Assembly (NCBI GenBank): GCA_030431775.1
Contig: JAUIHW010000003.1
Span: 45,190-109,189, forward strand
Length of the DNA: 64,000 bases
Reading direction: 5' to 3'
Source of the DNA: Gammaproteobacteria bacterium
Lineage (GTDB): Bacteria > Pseudomonadota > Gammaproteobacteria > Pseudomonadales > JAUIET01
Below, piece by piece: positions 28,037 through 37,495 of this stretch (position 1 is its first letter; each line of letters begins with the position of its first letter). The translations under genes and the position numbers were made by a program. The notes beneath the pieces were generated by a model. The model was given only the letters and a program-made list of their open reading frames with translations. It was not told the origin of the DNA and ran no database searches.

Positions 28037-29491
28037 ATGCATAGGTGCAACGCTCCACAGACCAGGCTGGCCGTCAGGGTATTGGCAACACTGGCCCTTT
28101 GCCTGGGCTTGGTCCTACCCTGTGCCGCTCAAGCAGAGGACTGGTTGCACACCGTGCGCCCGGGCGATACGTTCTGGAGTATTTGCGAAGAGCTGACCAC
28201 GGAAAAGCTGTGTTGGATGAAGCTGCCGGAGTACAACGAGAAGGTTGAGCAAGAGCGGCGTCTGTCCCCCGGGTCGCAGGTTAAAATTCCGGTGGAGTGG
28301 CTGAAGGCGCCACCAGTCCCGGCGGATGTTGAATTTGTGCGCGGTCAGGCCTTTGTTGAGCGGCCCTCCAAGGACCGCAAGCGAGTTCAGCCCGGCAGCG
28401 CCCTGAATGAAGGGGAAACCTACCTGCAAACCCGCAGTACAGACACCAGCCGTCAAGCGTTGGTGGCCGGCCAGCAGCTGTATATGGGAGACAAAATCAT
28501 TACGATGCAGGGCGCGGTGCTACTGCGCTTCGCTGATGGCTCCACCTTTCTGATCAAGGCAGACAGCGAGCTGGTGCTGGAGCGCCTGTCCTCCCACGGG
28601 CAAACCGGCATGGTCGACACACATATGCGCCTCAACCGTGGCTCCGGGCGAGCAAAAATAGAATCACGCGACGGCAAAAGTCGCTACCGCATCAGCACTC
28701 CGGCGGCGATCGCGGCCGCTCGAGGCACTGAGTTCAGTATCAGCGCCTCGGAAAATGCACAGGGCAAGGGCAGCATCCTGCGTAACGAAGTACTGGAAGG
28801 AACTGTCAGCGTGTCTGGTAGCGGCACCGAGCAGATGGTCAAGCAGGGTTTTGGAACCATCGCCGAGGAAGGCAAACCGCCCGCGCCACCCGTCAAGCTA
28901 TTGCCTGCCCCAATATTGACGCTCCCGGAGCAAATCGAGCTGCCCTTCACCCTGGAGTGGGCGGCCGTCGCTGGCGCTCAGGCTTACTCGGTGGATGTGT
29001 ACAGCGACGGCAAGCTACTGGAATCCCATCGAACCGAGCGAGAAGCGCTGTTTTTCCCGGCACTGCAAGCCGGCCACTATGAATTTGTCGTGCGAGCTGT
29101 CGACCAACTGGGCCTAAAAGGTCTCGAAGCGAACGCAGCAACTGTGGCCAACCTGGGCTTACTCTCACCGACGCTCAGTCCCGAGACCATAAAGGTCGAT
29201 GAAGAACAAGTGAACATTTCCTGGCCGGCCGTCGAATACGCACAAGCTTACCGGGTACAGATCGCTGATACTCCCGCATTTGATAATCTGCTGATAGACC
29301 AGGAGTTGACTGATACAGAACTTCGCACCAGTCTGCCAGCCGGCCAGAGCTACTATGCGCGAGTGCAGGCCATCTACCCCAATTACGGACCCAGTAGCTT
29401 CAGTGCCGTGCAGCCATTTACCAGTAAAACTCACGAACTTTGGCTGCTTATTCTCCAGGGTCTCGGGATGCTGGCTGTGTTCCTGCTCTGA
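28037..29491 (+). CDS. Exported LysM/FecR-domain protein with fibronectin-like repeats
   Basis: 484 residues. A signal peptide (ends PCAAQAE) is followed by a LysM-like domain (VRPGDTFWSICEEL...VKIP, about 38-90), a FecR domain (about 140-250; LLRFADGSTFLIKADSELVL, STPAAIAAARGTEFSI), two fibronectin-like repeats (about 295-455; each has an AQAY(S/R)V strand), and a C-terminal hydrophobic helix (LWLLILQGLGMLAVFLL). It is therefore likely periplasmic, bound to peptidoglycan at one end and membrane-anchored at the other. FecR domains commonly relay envelope signals. Its place between a regulator and a CHASE2 kinase suggests it is the sensor input for that pair. Confidence 0.85.
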   Translation: MHRCNAPQTRLAVRVLATLALCLGLVLPCAAQAEDWLHTVRPGDTFWSICEELTTEKLCWMKLPEYNEKVEQERRLSPGSQVKIPVEWLKAPPVPADVEFVRGQAFVERPSKDRKRVQPGSALNEGETYLQTRSTDTSRQALVAGQQLYMGDKIITMQGAVLLRFADGSTFLIKADSELVLERLSSHGQTGMVDTHMRLNRGSGRAKIESRDGKSRYRISTPAAIAAARGTEFSISASENAQGKGSILRNEVLEGTVSVSGSGTEQMVKQGFGTIAEEGKPPAPPVKLLPAPILTLPEQIELPFTLEWAAVAGAQAYSVDVYSDGKLLESHRTEREALFFPALQAGHYEFVVRAVDQLGLKGLEANAATVANLGLLSPTLSPETIKVDEEQVNISWPAVEYAQAYRVQIADTPAFDNLLIDQELTDTELRTSLPAGQSYYARVQAIYPNYGPSSFSAVQPFTSKTHELWLLILQGLGMLAVFLL

Positions 29492-29579
29492 GCCGAATAG
29501 CATGCCAATTTAGTTATATGGGCTCAGAGGAGCCTGCTTGTGATAGTCTCACGATGACGCTCTGCTGATTTACCCTGTT

Positions 29580-32003
29580 ATGCAATCCCGTTTACTGCCC
29601 AATGCCGAGGCTGTTATTCTCAGCCTCCTGTTGTCCTGCCTCGCGGGATTGGCCAGCTGGGGCGGTACGCCAGTGGCGATCAACAATGTGTTCCATGACG
29701 CGTTTCAGCGCGCTGCAATCGATGTAACCCCGGACGACATACTGATTGTCGGCATTGATGAGGCCAGCTTGCAGGGCATTGGCAAATGGCCCTGGCGGCG
29801 AGATATTCATGCTCAACTGATCGACCGGCTCACCGTAGCTGATGTGCGGGCAATTGCCTATGACATCATTTTCTCAGAGCGCGACACGCCCAACCCGGAA
29901 TACGATGCCGCCCTGGTGAACGCTGTTGAAAAAAATGGTCAGGTGGTGTTGCCGGTATTTGTCGGCGAGCACTCGGCTGGTGGCCAGCTCCTGGAAGTGA
30001 TTCCCTTCGACAACCTCGCGACCGCTGGTCATCTGGGCCATGCTCACGTGGAAATCGATCAGGACGGAGTATTGCGCTCCACACATTTGCGTGAAGGCCT
30101 TGGTAGCCCCTACTGGGAACACATGACAGTAGTGCTGCACAGGATTGCCTACGGGGAAGTACCCAAGCCCTTGCCAGGCCTGCGATTGCCGGAGACCGAA
30201 CAATCCATCGACAATAAGCTGATTGTTCGTGACTATCGCAACCGAATCCGTTTCAGCTCTGCACCAGGCGGTTTTCGTATGCTGAGTTTTATCGACGTCC
30301 TGGACGGCAAATACCCCGCCAGTCAGCTACAGGATAAAATTGTTTTTGTGGGCACCGTAGCCGCCGGCCTGAGTGATACTTTAGCAACCCCAGTTTCTGA
30401 CGAGAACCGCCACATGCAGGGGGTTGAGCTGAACGCCAACATATTTCATGCTTTGCGCAGCGACAGCCTGATTCAGCCGTTAAACAATTTCAGTCGACTG
30501 TCTCTAACGGCTATAGTGAGCCTTTTTGGACTGCTGCTGCTGACCGCCGCTGCACCCGCGTTTTCCTTATTGATTACCGTACTGTACACCGCAGGGGTTT
30601 TTCTTCTGAGCTATCTGTTATTGGCCGAAGCCAACCTGTGGTGGCCACCGGCAACCGCTGCGATAGCAGTTAGCATGGGCTACCCACTATGGTCCTGGCG
30701 GCGACTGGATCGTTCCATGCGTTATTTGCGTGAAGAACTGCTTTCGCTGAACAAGGAAGGCAGTCTGATTGATCGCGAGCTGTTGGAGGACACGCTTAAA
30801 CCCTGGGAAAAGCAGGACCCCATGGTGCCCAGACAGAACGCTGATGTAGTCGCATTTCACATCGAGCAGATTCGTCGCAGTCAAAGCAGCCGCCGCCAGC
30901 TACGGCACTTTATTTTCAGCTGCCTTGCCAATCTGTCTGACGGCGTAATCGCAACAACTCTGAGTGGGCGCATCGTATTGATCAATGACCAGGCTCGTAA
31001 GCTATTGGGCGTGGAATCTGACAATATTCATGAGCAGCAATTCGAAACCCTATTGCTCGCCAAGGCAGACAGCGAGTACCTGGACGTCCATCGGGAGCAA
31101 CTGCAAAAAACCCTCAACGATGTTTATCAGAACAGCGCACAGAGTGAGTGCGAGCTGCAAACAACCAGTGGCTATGAGCTGTTGCTGCAGGGCAGCGAGT
31201 TTGAATTGGACACAACCGACAACAGCATTGCCGTATTTACGTTAACCGATATTACCCGACTGCGCGAAATGGAGCGCACCCGGGCAGAGACATTGAATTT
31301 CGTGTCGCATGACCTGCGCTCGCCACTGGTTTCAATATTGGCATTGCTGGAGCGGCGCACCGGGAAGACCAACGAAGACCTGAATCAGATTCGCGACTAT
31401 GCGCAGCGTGCCCTGAGTTACTCGGAAAGCTTTCTGCAATTGGCCAGGGCAGAAGCAGACAATATTGCGTTTTACGAATGCGATCTGCACGCCGTTGCTG
31501 ACAATGCTGCAGAATTTGTGTACTCGCAATCAACCCGCCGACGAATACAGGTACTGGTCTCTCATTGTGATGAAGATGTCTGGATCTGGGGCAATGGTGA
31601 TCTGCTGGAACGCATGATCATCAACCTGCTGGACAACGCCATTAAGTATTCTGAACCCAACTCCACGGTAAAGCTGGACGTTAGTACTGACTTCAGTGGC
31701 GTGCCTGCCAATGCCGTGGTGTCAGTTAGCGATCAAGGAATCGGTATCCCCGAAAAAGATCAGCCCTTCCTGTTTGAGCAATTCAGACGCGGCAGTTCCG
31801 ATGAATCTCGCTCCCGCAAAGGAGCCGGTCTGGGACTGCGCTTTATTGCCGTAACAGCTCAGCGTCATGATGGCAGCGTTGAAGTAAACAGTGAATTTGG
31901 CAAAGGCTCCACGTTTACAGTTCGGCTGCCCCTGCTGGACGAGCCCGAGCTCGCGCAACCCGGGGCAGCTAGCTCATTGGTAGACTTTGCTCAGAACGAA
32001 TAG
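29580..32003 (+). CDS. CHASE2-domain sensor histidine kinase
   Basis: 807 residues. After an N-terminal membrane helix comes a periplasmic CHASE2 domain (about 35-300; DDILIVGIDEASLQGIGKWPWRRD). Three membrane helices (about 305-375), a PAS-like domain (about 440-560; SGRIVLINDQARKLLG), HisKA with the phosphorylated histidine near 576 (FVSHDLRSP), and HATPase_c (NLLDNAIKYSEP, DQGIGIP, GAGLGLRF) follow. It probably phosphorylates the regulator two genes upstream. CHASE2 and FecR proteins are often neighbours. Its end overlaps the convergent DUF481 gene by 13 bp. Confidence 0.92.
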   Translation: MQSRLLPNAEAVILSLLLSCLAGLASWGGTPVAINNVFHDAFQRAAIDVTPDDILIVGIDEASLQGIGKWPWRRDIHAQLIDRLTVADVRAIAYDIIFSERDTPNPEYDAALVNAVEKNGQVVLPVFVGEHSAGGQLLEVIPFDNLATAGHLGHAHVEIDQDGVLRSTHLREGLGSPYWEHMTVVLHRIAYGEVPKPLPGLRLPETEQSIDNKLIVRDYRNRIRFSSAPGGFRMLSFIDVLDGKYPASQLQDKIVFVGTVAAGLSDTLATPVSDENRHMQGVELNANIFHALRSDSLIQPLNNFSRLSLTAIVSLFGLLLLTAAAPAFSLLITVLYTAGVFLLSYLLLAEANLWWPPATAAIAVSMGYPLWSWRRLDRSMRYLREELLSLNKEGSLIDRELLEDTLKPWEKQDPMVPRQNADVVAFHIEQIRRSQSSRRQLRHFIFSCLANLSDGVIATTLSGRIVLINDQARKLLGVESDNIHEQQFETLLLAKADSEYLDVHREQLQKTLNDVYQNSAQSECELQTTSGYELLLQGSEFELDTTDNSIAVFTLTDITRLREMERTRAETLNFVSHDLRSPLVSILALLERRTGKTNEDLNQIRDYAQRALSYSESFLQLARAEADNIAFYECDLHAVADNAAEFVYSQSTRRRIQVLVSHCDEDVWIWGNGDLLERMIINLLDNAIKYSEPNSTVKLDVSTDFSGVPANAVVSVSDQGIGIPEKDQPFLFEQFRRGSSDESRSRKGAGLGLRFIAVTAQRHDGSVEVNSEFGKGSTFTVRLPLLDEPELAQPGAASSLVDFAQNE

Positions 32004-32785
32004 GCGATCGATATACCGGTCTCGGTATCGGTTTTATCGGTACCGGGTGATACGTCGGTATTGTTCTTGATGGCATAAGACACACGCAGCGCTATTGAGC
32101 CGATCACATTGGTTTCCACTGCAACCAGAAAACGTGACACGGTATTATCACTACCGGCCTCAACGTTTAACTCCTGAATCAGCTTGGCATTATTACTGAA
32201 CTGCCAGTCAAAGTTTTCCGCAAAACGGGCAACCACTTCGTTTTCGTCACGGGTGCCCAGCTTGATTGGCCGCTCGGTAATCGGGTCTATCACATTGGCG
32301 CCGGCGGCATCTGTCAGGAACACAAAGGGCTTACTCAGGCGATAACCAGGACCAAACTCGACCTTCAGGTTCATATTGTCTTTGACAATCAGGTGGCGGC
32401 CATAACCCAAAGCAGCCGTAGCCTGATAATCGAAACTGCTGAAGCGGTCATCATCATAGGACACAAAGCCGAACAGGTAACTTCGCTCACTGAGCGCCCA
32501 GTCAGTCTGCAAAGACAGGAAATACTTCTCAGCGGTGGTGCGATTGGCGTCGGCAGTATAAAGCGCCGTACTGTTCAGGCTGTGGGTCCAGTCGCCGATT
32601 ATTCGCGACACATCGAAATGCGCGTTGCCACTCTCCGTCTCGTTGTTGCCGCTGGTGGTAACCAGGCCGGCTCCGATACTTCCGACCCAGCCGTCGGCTG
32701 CCGGATCTTCCTGTGCCTGCACATGCATTGCGCAGACCATAATGGCGCCGGCCAGCAATTTACCGGTCAAACTCAAACTCTTCAT
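31991..32785 (-). CDS. DUF481 (YdiY-like) outer membrane protein
   Basis: 264 residues with a signal peptide (ends MHVQAQ). The mature part has the DUF481 pattern WVGSIGAGLVTTSGNNET, then paired amphipathic strands (SEKYFLSLQ-like, SYLFGFVSYDDDRFSSFDYQ, GPGYRLSKP) and a C-terminal aromatic end (SIAYSF), indicating a beta barrel of about 12 strands. Family members are salt-stress-associated barrels of unknown substrate. AAGGAG lies 6 nt before the ATG. It overlaps the kinase gene tail to tail. Confidence 0.85.
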   Translation of the reverse strand: MKSLSLTGKLLAGAIMVCAMHVQAQEDPAADGWVGSIGAGLVTTSGNNETESGNAHFDVSRIIGDWTHSLNSTALYTADANRTTAEKYFLSLQTDWALSERSYLFGFVSYDDDRFSSFDYQATAALGYGRHLIVKDNMNLKVEFGPGYRLSKPFVFLTDAAGANVIDPITERPIKLGTRDENEVVARFAENFDWQFSNNAKLIQELNVEAGSDNTVSRFLVAVETNVIGSIALRVSYAIKNNTDVSPGTDKTDTETGISIAYSF

Positions 32786-32831
32786 TGACTACTCCTTGGT
32801 TCAGCGACCAGGTCGCCGTATTCTCAGAAAG

Positions 32832-32860
32832 AAAAGGCAGATTCAATGAACCTGCCTTTC
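32832..32860 (-). terminator. Terminator of the OmpA/TSP3 gene
   Basis: AAAGGCAGGTT / AATCTGCCTTT forms an 11-bp stem with one G-T wobble and a 5-nt loop, followed on the minus strand by TCTTTCT. It begins 37 bp after the stop codon of the OmpA gene. Confidence 0.75.
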
Positions 32861-32896
32861 CGGTTTCTAGCAAAGCCCATAGCTTGGGCCTGGCAA

Positions 32897-34105
32897 TTAC
32901 TCAGCGCGTTTTTCGGTGCGAGCCGATACCACGGCAACCACCCGACGATTGCGCTGCCGACCTTCTGCCGTGCTGTTATCAGCACGCGGCCGAGCCTCGC
33001 CGACACCGACCGAGGTCACACGATCTGCCGGAATGCCAGCCGAAATCAGTTGCGTCGCAATAGTCGCTGCACGACGCTCAGACAGCTGCTGGTTATAGGC
33101 TGCGGACCCTTGCGAGTCAGTATGGCCTTCAACCACAACCTTGGTCAGTGGGTGCTCGCGCATAAAGCTAACGACACGCTGCACTTCACTGGCATGTTCT
33201 GGCCTTGACTCAGCAGAATTGGTGTCAAACTCCACATCCAGCTCTACCTGCACGTCTTCGGTGATGACGATGTAACAGCCTTTCTCATCAACCTTGGCGC
33301 CCGCCGCTGTATTGGGGCATTCGTCCAGATGATTAGGCACCCCGTCACCGTCATCGTCTTTCGCGCAGCCGTTGGCGTTCACTTCCACACCGGCAGGCGT
33401 ATTCGGGCACTGGTCCACGTGATCAGCAACCCCATCACCGTCAGAGTCCAGCGGGCAACCTTGCGCATCAACCGCTACACCAGCCGGAGTACCAGGGCAG
33501 CGGTCAAGATTATCGGCCACTCCATCACCATCCGCGTCCTTCACCGTACGACCGGATTCCGCAAACAGGAAGCTGAAGCCAACATTCAGCGCGACATCGG
33601 TAATTTCCTCGTCCAGGCTGGTCACCGCACGAAGGTCGCTGCGCAGCGCCAAACGATCATTAAAGGCGTATTTCAGGCCCACACCATAATTGAAGAAACT
33701 TTCTTCAATGTCTCCGGCGGTGGGCACACCATTGATAGAAAGCGGGGATTCCGGATCAAATTCAGAATGCCCACCGCCCAATACCAGATAGCCTTGCACG
33801 TCTTCATCTGGATTGATGGTGTATAGCGCATCCAGACGGTACTGCTCCAGATCAACCTCTGTGCTCCCGTTCGCTACTTCAGAGGCAACCCGGGAAAATA
33901 CGAATTCACTGGTCCAGTGCTTGTTGAACTGATAGCCAAGTCCTAGAGAAGGGAAGGCACTGCCGTCCAGGTTTCGCTCATCAGCGAAATCGTAGTAGCC
34001 AATACCTGGCACCAGCGTCAGCCCACTGACATCATCTGCGCTTGCCAACGGCGAGCAGAGCAGTGCACACGCCGCCAGCCCGGCCTTAAAATTCTTCCTG
34101 ATCAT
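32897..34105 (-). CDS. OmpA-family porin with thrombospondin type 3 repeats
   Basis: 402 residues from ATG 34105. A signal peptide (ends PLASA) precedes an 8-stranded OmpA-like barrel (about 25-190). Three calcium-binding thrombospondin type 3 repeats follow (DADGDGVADNLDRCPGTP and two more, about 198-275), then the OmpA peptidoglycan-binding domain (DVEFDTNSAESRPEH, VEGHTDSQGSAAYNQQLSERRA, NRRVVAVV). It links outer membrane and murein. The layout matches OprF-type proteins of marine gammaproteobacteria. The frame extends to 34165 but that part lacks a ribosome site and is not needed. Confidence 0.9.
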   Translation of the reverse strand: MIRKNFKAGLAACALLCSPLASADDVSGLTLVPGIGYYDFADERNLDGSAFPSLGLGYQFNKHWTSEFVFSRVASEVANGSTEVDLEQYRLDALYTINPDEDVQGYLVLGGGHSEFDPESPLSINGVPTAGDIEESFFNYGVGLKYAFNDRLALRSDLRAVTSLDEEITDVALNVGFSFLFAESGRTVKDADGDGVADNLDRCPGTPAGVAVDAQGCPLDSDGDGVADHVDQCPNTPAGVEVNANGCAKDDDGDGVPNHLDECPNTAAGAKVDEKGCYIVITEDVQVELDVEFDTNSAESRPEHASEVQRVVSFMREHPLTKVVVEGHTDSQGSAAYNQQLSERRAATIATQLISAGIPADRVTSVGVGEARPRADNSTAEGRQRNRRVVAVVSARTEKRAE

Positions 34106-34350
34106 GGTTAAAACCTCGTTTGTATAAGAAGCAGTACTAGGAGTAACACCCGTCAGTAACATCATTACTCCCTAACGCTCGCAAAAGCAGTGAAAAATCA
34201 CCAGCGCGAAATGTTAGCTGAATTCGGGGCTGCGCATTGTAAAAGAATGTAAGCCTTTCGCACATGCAATTTTACCGGGCTTGCGCATCTGCTGAGCAAC
34301 ACTCAACCAAGATGGACAAAAAAACATCAGCCGGATGACACCATGGTCAC

Positions 34351-34380
34351 TTGACGCTTGTTTGACCAGCAGACTATTTT
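34351..34380 (+). promoter_or_regulatory. Sigma-70-like promoter of the aldehyde dehydrogenase gene
   Basis: TTGACG (34351-34356) and TATTTT (34375-34380) are 18 bp apart. The start point would be near 34387, some 60 nt before ATG 34448. An upstream start at 34358 would lie inside this promoter, so the later ATG is favoured. The rest of the 282-bp gap to the OmpA gene shows no gene. Confidence 0.55.
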
Positions 34381-34447
34381 GGTGCTGCGCGCCGCTTTGA
34401 TGCCGATATCGCGCTCGTTCGCCAGCTTAAACACCCCGAGGTACCAG

Positions 34448-35989
34448 ATGTCGATTTACGAACCACTTGAAAGCAATGACGCTAGTCGTCGAGTTCTGCA
34501 ATTGCGCAGTCCTGTGACCATGGAGGTAACCGGGGAGCTGGTTTGCGCGAACACTGACGACGTACGCCATGCAGTAAACAAAGCGCGAGCGGCTCAGAAA
34601 AGCTGGGGCGCGATGAGCGTACAGGCGCGCGCGGAAATTGTTCGCAAAGCACAGGAGATCGTGCTTAAGCGACAGGACGATATTATTGATCGAGTCGTCA
34701 GTGAAACCGGCAAGTCACGCACAGATGCCTTCAGTATGGAGGTATTTTCATCGCTGGACTCTATCTGTTACTACTCCAAAAATGCGGAAAAGTTTCTGAA
34801 GCCGGAGAAAGCCAAGGCACACGGTGTCATGGGTTTGGCCAAGAAGGTAACGGTCACTTACAGACCGCTCGGTGTGGTTGGCATTATCACACCATGGAAC
34901 GGACCTTTTATTCTTGCGGTTAACCCAACCGTACAGGCTTTGCTGGCCGGCAACGCGGTGGTTATAAAAGGCTCAGAAGTTACCCCTTATTCAACCCAGC
35001 TCGCTGAGGAAATTTTTGCCGAAGCCGGTGTTCCAGACGGCGTTGTTCAGGTTTTGCTGGGCGACGGGCAAACCGGAGCCGACCTGTGCGAATCCGGCGT
35101 CGACAAAATTTCCTTTACCGGCAGCGTAAACACCGGACGCAAAGTGGCCGAATCCTGTGGCCGTCAGTTAATCCCCTGCACTCTGGAGCTGGGCGGTAAA
35201 GACGCCATGGTGGTGTGCGCTGACGCCGATCTGGATCGTGCAGCCCAAGGTGCAGTGGTGGGCTCTTGCATGAATACCGGCCATTACTGTTGTGGTACAG
35301 AGCGCATCTACGTTGTAGAAGAGGTATTTGACGAGTTTGTTGCCAAATGCGTGGAGCAGACCAAAGACCTCAAACAGGGCTCAGAGCTGGGTTTTGACGA
35401 AGACGTTGGTGCGGTGTTCTGGGATCGGCAGATGCAGATCATTGAAAACCATGTGCAGGACGCACTGGCCAAAGGGGCGACAGTACACTGCGGTGGGGAG
35501 CGCAATGCCGATCTGAATGGCTTATATTTCAAGCCAACGGTCATGACTGATGTCAACCACGACATGGCGATAATGCGCGACGAAACCTTCGGGCCTATTC
35601 TCTGTATTCAGAAAGTCCGCAACGAAGAGGAGGCCATCAAATTGGCCAATGATTCCGACTACGGCCTGAGCGGGAATGTCTGGTCGCAGAATAAGGACAA
35701 GGCGTTTCAACTGGCCATGCAAATGGATACCGGCTCGGTGTCCATCAACGACATGTCAGTGACTTATGGTATCCCTGCTGCTCCCTTCGGTGGTGTAAAG
35801 AGCAGCGGTGTCGGGCGGGTGAACGGTAAGCAGGGGGTACGTGGCTACACCAAGATCGTCCCGGTCATCACCGAGAAGCGAGGCGGGCCCATGCAGAACG
35901 CCTACCCAAACTCAGTGAAACGTGCCGAAGGCATGCGAAAATTCACGAACTTTTTGTGGAGTGGGCCAATCGGCCGTTGGTTCAGCTAA
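34448..35989 (+). CDS. NAD(P)-dependent aldehyde dehydrogenase
   Basis: 513 residues from ATG 34448 (GAGG 8 nt upstream). The family motifs are in order: cofactor site TPWNGPF, FTGSVNTGRKV, catalytic glutamate in LELGGKDA, and the catalytic cysteine within NTGHYCCGTERIYV, where two cysteines are adjacent; the second position is often G or Q in relatives. It oxidises an aldehyde to its acid. The extended C-terminus (about 35 residues after VPVITEK) may be a dimer or membrane contact. The substrate is unknown. It overlaps the convergent phosphatase gene by 8 bp. Confidence 0.88.
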   Translation: MSIYEPLESNDASRRVLQLRSPVTMEVTGELVCANTDDVRHAVNKARAAQKSWGAMSVQARAEIVRKAQEIVLKRQDDIIDRVVSETGKSRTDAFSMEVFSSLDSICYYSKNAEKFLKPEKAKAHGVMGLAKKVTVTYRPLGVVGIITPWNGPFILAVNPTVQALLAGNAVVIKGSEVTPYSTQLAEEIFAEAGVPDGVVQVLLGDGQTGADLCESGVDKISFTGSVNTGRKVAESCGRQLIPCTLELGGKDAMVVCADADLDRAAQGAVVGSCMNTGHYCCGTERIYVVEEVFDEFVAKCVEQTKDLKQGSELGFDEDVGAVFWDRQMQIIENHVQDALAKGATVHCGGERNADLNGLYFKPTVMTDVNHDMAIMRDETFGPILCIQKVRNEEEAIKLANDSDYGLSGNVWSQNKDKAFQLAMQMDTGSVSINDMSVTYGIPAAPFGGVKSSGVGRVNGKQGVRGYTKIVPVITEKRGGPMQNAYPNSVKRAEGMRKFTNFLWSGPIGRWFS

Positions 35990-36836
35990 GCAGCGTATCG
36001 CGCATGGCGTTCCGCTCCGGAGCGCCCATTGAATACACTTGCTGCAGGTAATCGTCGGTGCTGGAGAAATGCTCGTCAATGGCGTTGAACGCCTCACGTA
36101 TGTATTCCGGCCGAACTTCGAGCATCGGGCGAATCACACTCGGATCAATCCGCTGAAAACCATAGTCAGCGTACTTACGTGCCAGCCGCTCCAACTCTAG
36201 GTCAGGGTAAAAGTACTCTGCGGTCAACATATAATCGGCCTCGATCTGGGCCCGCGGAACCCCCAGGCACATCATGATCAAGGCCGCTGCAAAGCCGGTG
36301 CGGTCCTTACCGGCCGCGCAGTGAAACAGCAGAGCGCCATCCTGCGGCAGCTCAACAATTTCATCAAGCATTACTTTGAATTCAGCATGGTGTTCCAACG
36401 CAAAAGCACGATTGATATCCACCATAAACTGCGCCATGTCAATTTCCCGGTCAGCGGCAGACAAGTCGCCCGTTTCCCCAAGATGATCAAAAAAACTGGT
36501 GCGACTGCCGGGGTCGATTGGCAGATGAACGACTCGCGGCGCTGGTGCATCAGGCAGGCGGCTGGGGTCACGCTCCAGCTCTTCGTGGCGCCGAAAATCG
36601 CAGATGGTTGTCAGGTTTAGCGCCTGCAGGCGCTGCACATCTTCATCAGTCAGGCGCGCCAGTACACCGGAGCGAAACAGCTTACCGTAGCGAAGCTTGC
36701 GACCGCAATTTGCTTCATAGCCACCCAAGTCACGAAAATTGGGACTGCCTTCCAGAGGAATATGTCGTTGCACTTTTACCAGCCTGCTGTGTTTTACCTG
36801 TTGAGCTCGCTGATTATACGCAGTAAATTGCGGCAC
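35982..36836 (-). CDS. Tyrosine/serine phosphatase-like protein (Y_phosphatase3)
   Basis: 284 residues. The N-terminal NFRDLGGYEA and the P-loop HCAAGKDRTGF (CX5R) are the two hallmarks of the PF13350-type protein phosphatases, which include lipid and protein tyrosine phosphatases. The general-acid aspartate is probably in the LPIDPGSRTSF segment. The start is not firm: the frame opens at a GTG (36836) without a clear ribosome site, and valine codons near residue 20 are alternatives. It is cytoplasmic, with no signal peptide. The physiological substrate is unknown. Confidence 0.82.
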   Translation of the reverse strand: MPQFTAYNQRAQQVKHSRLVKVQRHIPLEGSPNFRDLGGYEANCGRKLRYGKLFRSGVLARLTDEDVQRLQALNLTTICDFRRHEELERDPSRLPDAPAPRVVHLPIDPGSRTSFFDHLGETGDLSAADREIDMAQFMVDINRAFALEHHAEFKVMLDEIVELPQDGALLFHCAAGKDRTGFAAALIMMCLGVPRAQIEADYMLTAEYFYPDLELERLARKYADYGFQRIDPSVIRPMLEVRPEYIREAFNAIDEHFSSTDDYLQQVYSMGAPERNAMRDTLLS

Positions 36837-36886
36837 TACATTGACGATGAGTTCATCACTCAGCTTTCGCTACCGGAGTAGTCGCT

Positions 36887-37495
36887 GTGCCCAAAAACAC
36901 CGTTGAGTTTTTCTTTGACCTGTCCAGTCCTTGGACCTACCTGGCCTTCCGGGGCTTGCTGAATATGCGCCAGGAGCTGGACTTTGAGCTTCAGTGGCGC
37001 CCCATACTGGTGGGCGGAGTGTTTAATACAGTCAATCAGGAAGTCTATGAACATCGCGCCAACCCCAATCCGCGGCGCTGGCAATACATGATGAAGGACC
37101 TGCAGGACTGGGCCGATTACTATGACCTGCAGTTACACTGGCCGGAACAGCACCCCATCAGTAGCGTAAAAGCAATGCGCGGTGCGCTGCTTGCCCTTGA
37201 GCATGATTGCATTGAAGACTATTCAGAAACAGTTTTCGCGGCCTACTGGACTGAGCAAATCGATATTTCCACGAACGATGCGCTGCGGAGCTTTGCACAA
37301 CGCTGTCAGCTGGATGTGGAGCAGTTCATGACGGGCATCCAGCAGGACAGTATCAAACAGGCTCTGCGCGACAACACTCAGGAGTTAATGGACCGCGGCG
37401 GGTTCGGCAGCCCCAGCATGTTTTTGAACGGAAAAGACCTGTATTTCGGCAACGACCGTCTGGAGCTGCTGCGTTTTCGTTTGCAACAGCCCTAA
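36887..37495 (+). CDS. DsbA-fold 2-hydroxychromene-2-carboxylate isomerase-like protein
   Basis: 202 residues of the DsbA/kappa-GST family. The strand EFFFDLSSPWTYLA replaces the CxxC of DsbA with a serine (SSPW), the pattern seen in HCCA isomerases and kappa GSTs. GFGSPSMFLNGKDLYFGNDRL is the matching cis-proline region. It probably acts on an aromatic or glutathione-bound substrate. GTG start with GGAG 8 nt upstream. It overlaps the convergent TraB/GumN gene by 4 bp. Confidence 0.85.
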   Translation: MPKNTVEFFFDLSSPWTYLAFRGLLNMRQELDFELQWRPILVGGVFNTVNQEVYEHRANPNPRRWQYMMKDLQDWADYYDLQLHWPEQHPISSVKAMRGALLALEHDCIEDYSETVFAAYWTEQIDISTNDALRSFAQRCQLDVEQFMTGIQQDSIKQALRDNTQELMDRGGFGSPSMFLNGKDLYFGNDRLELLRFRLQQP

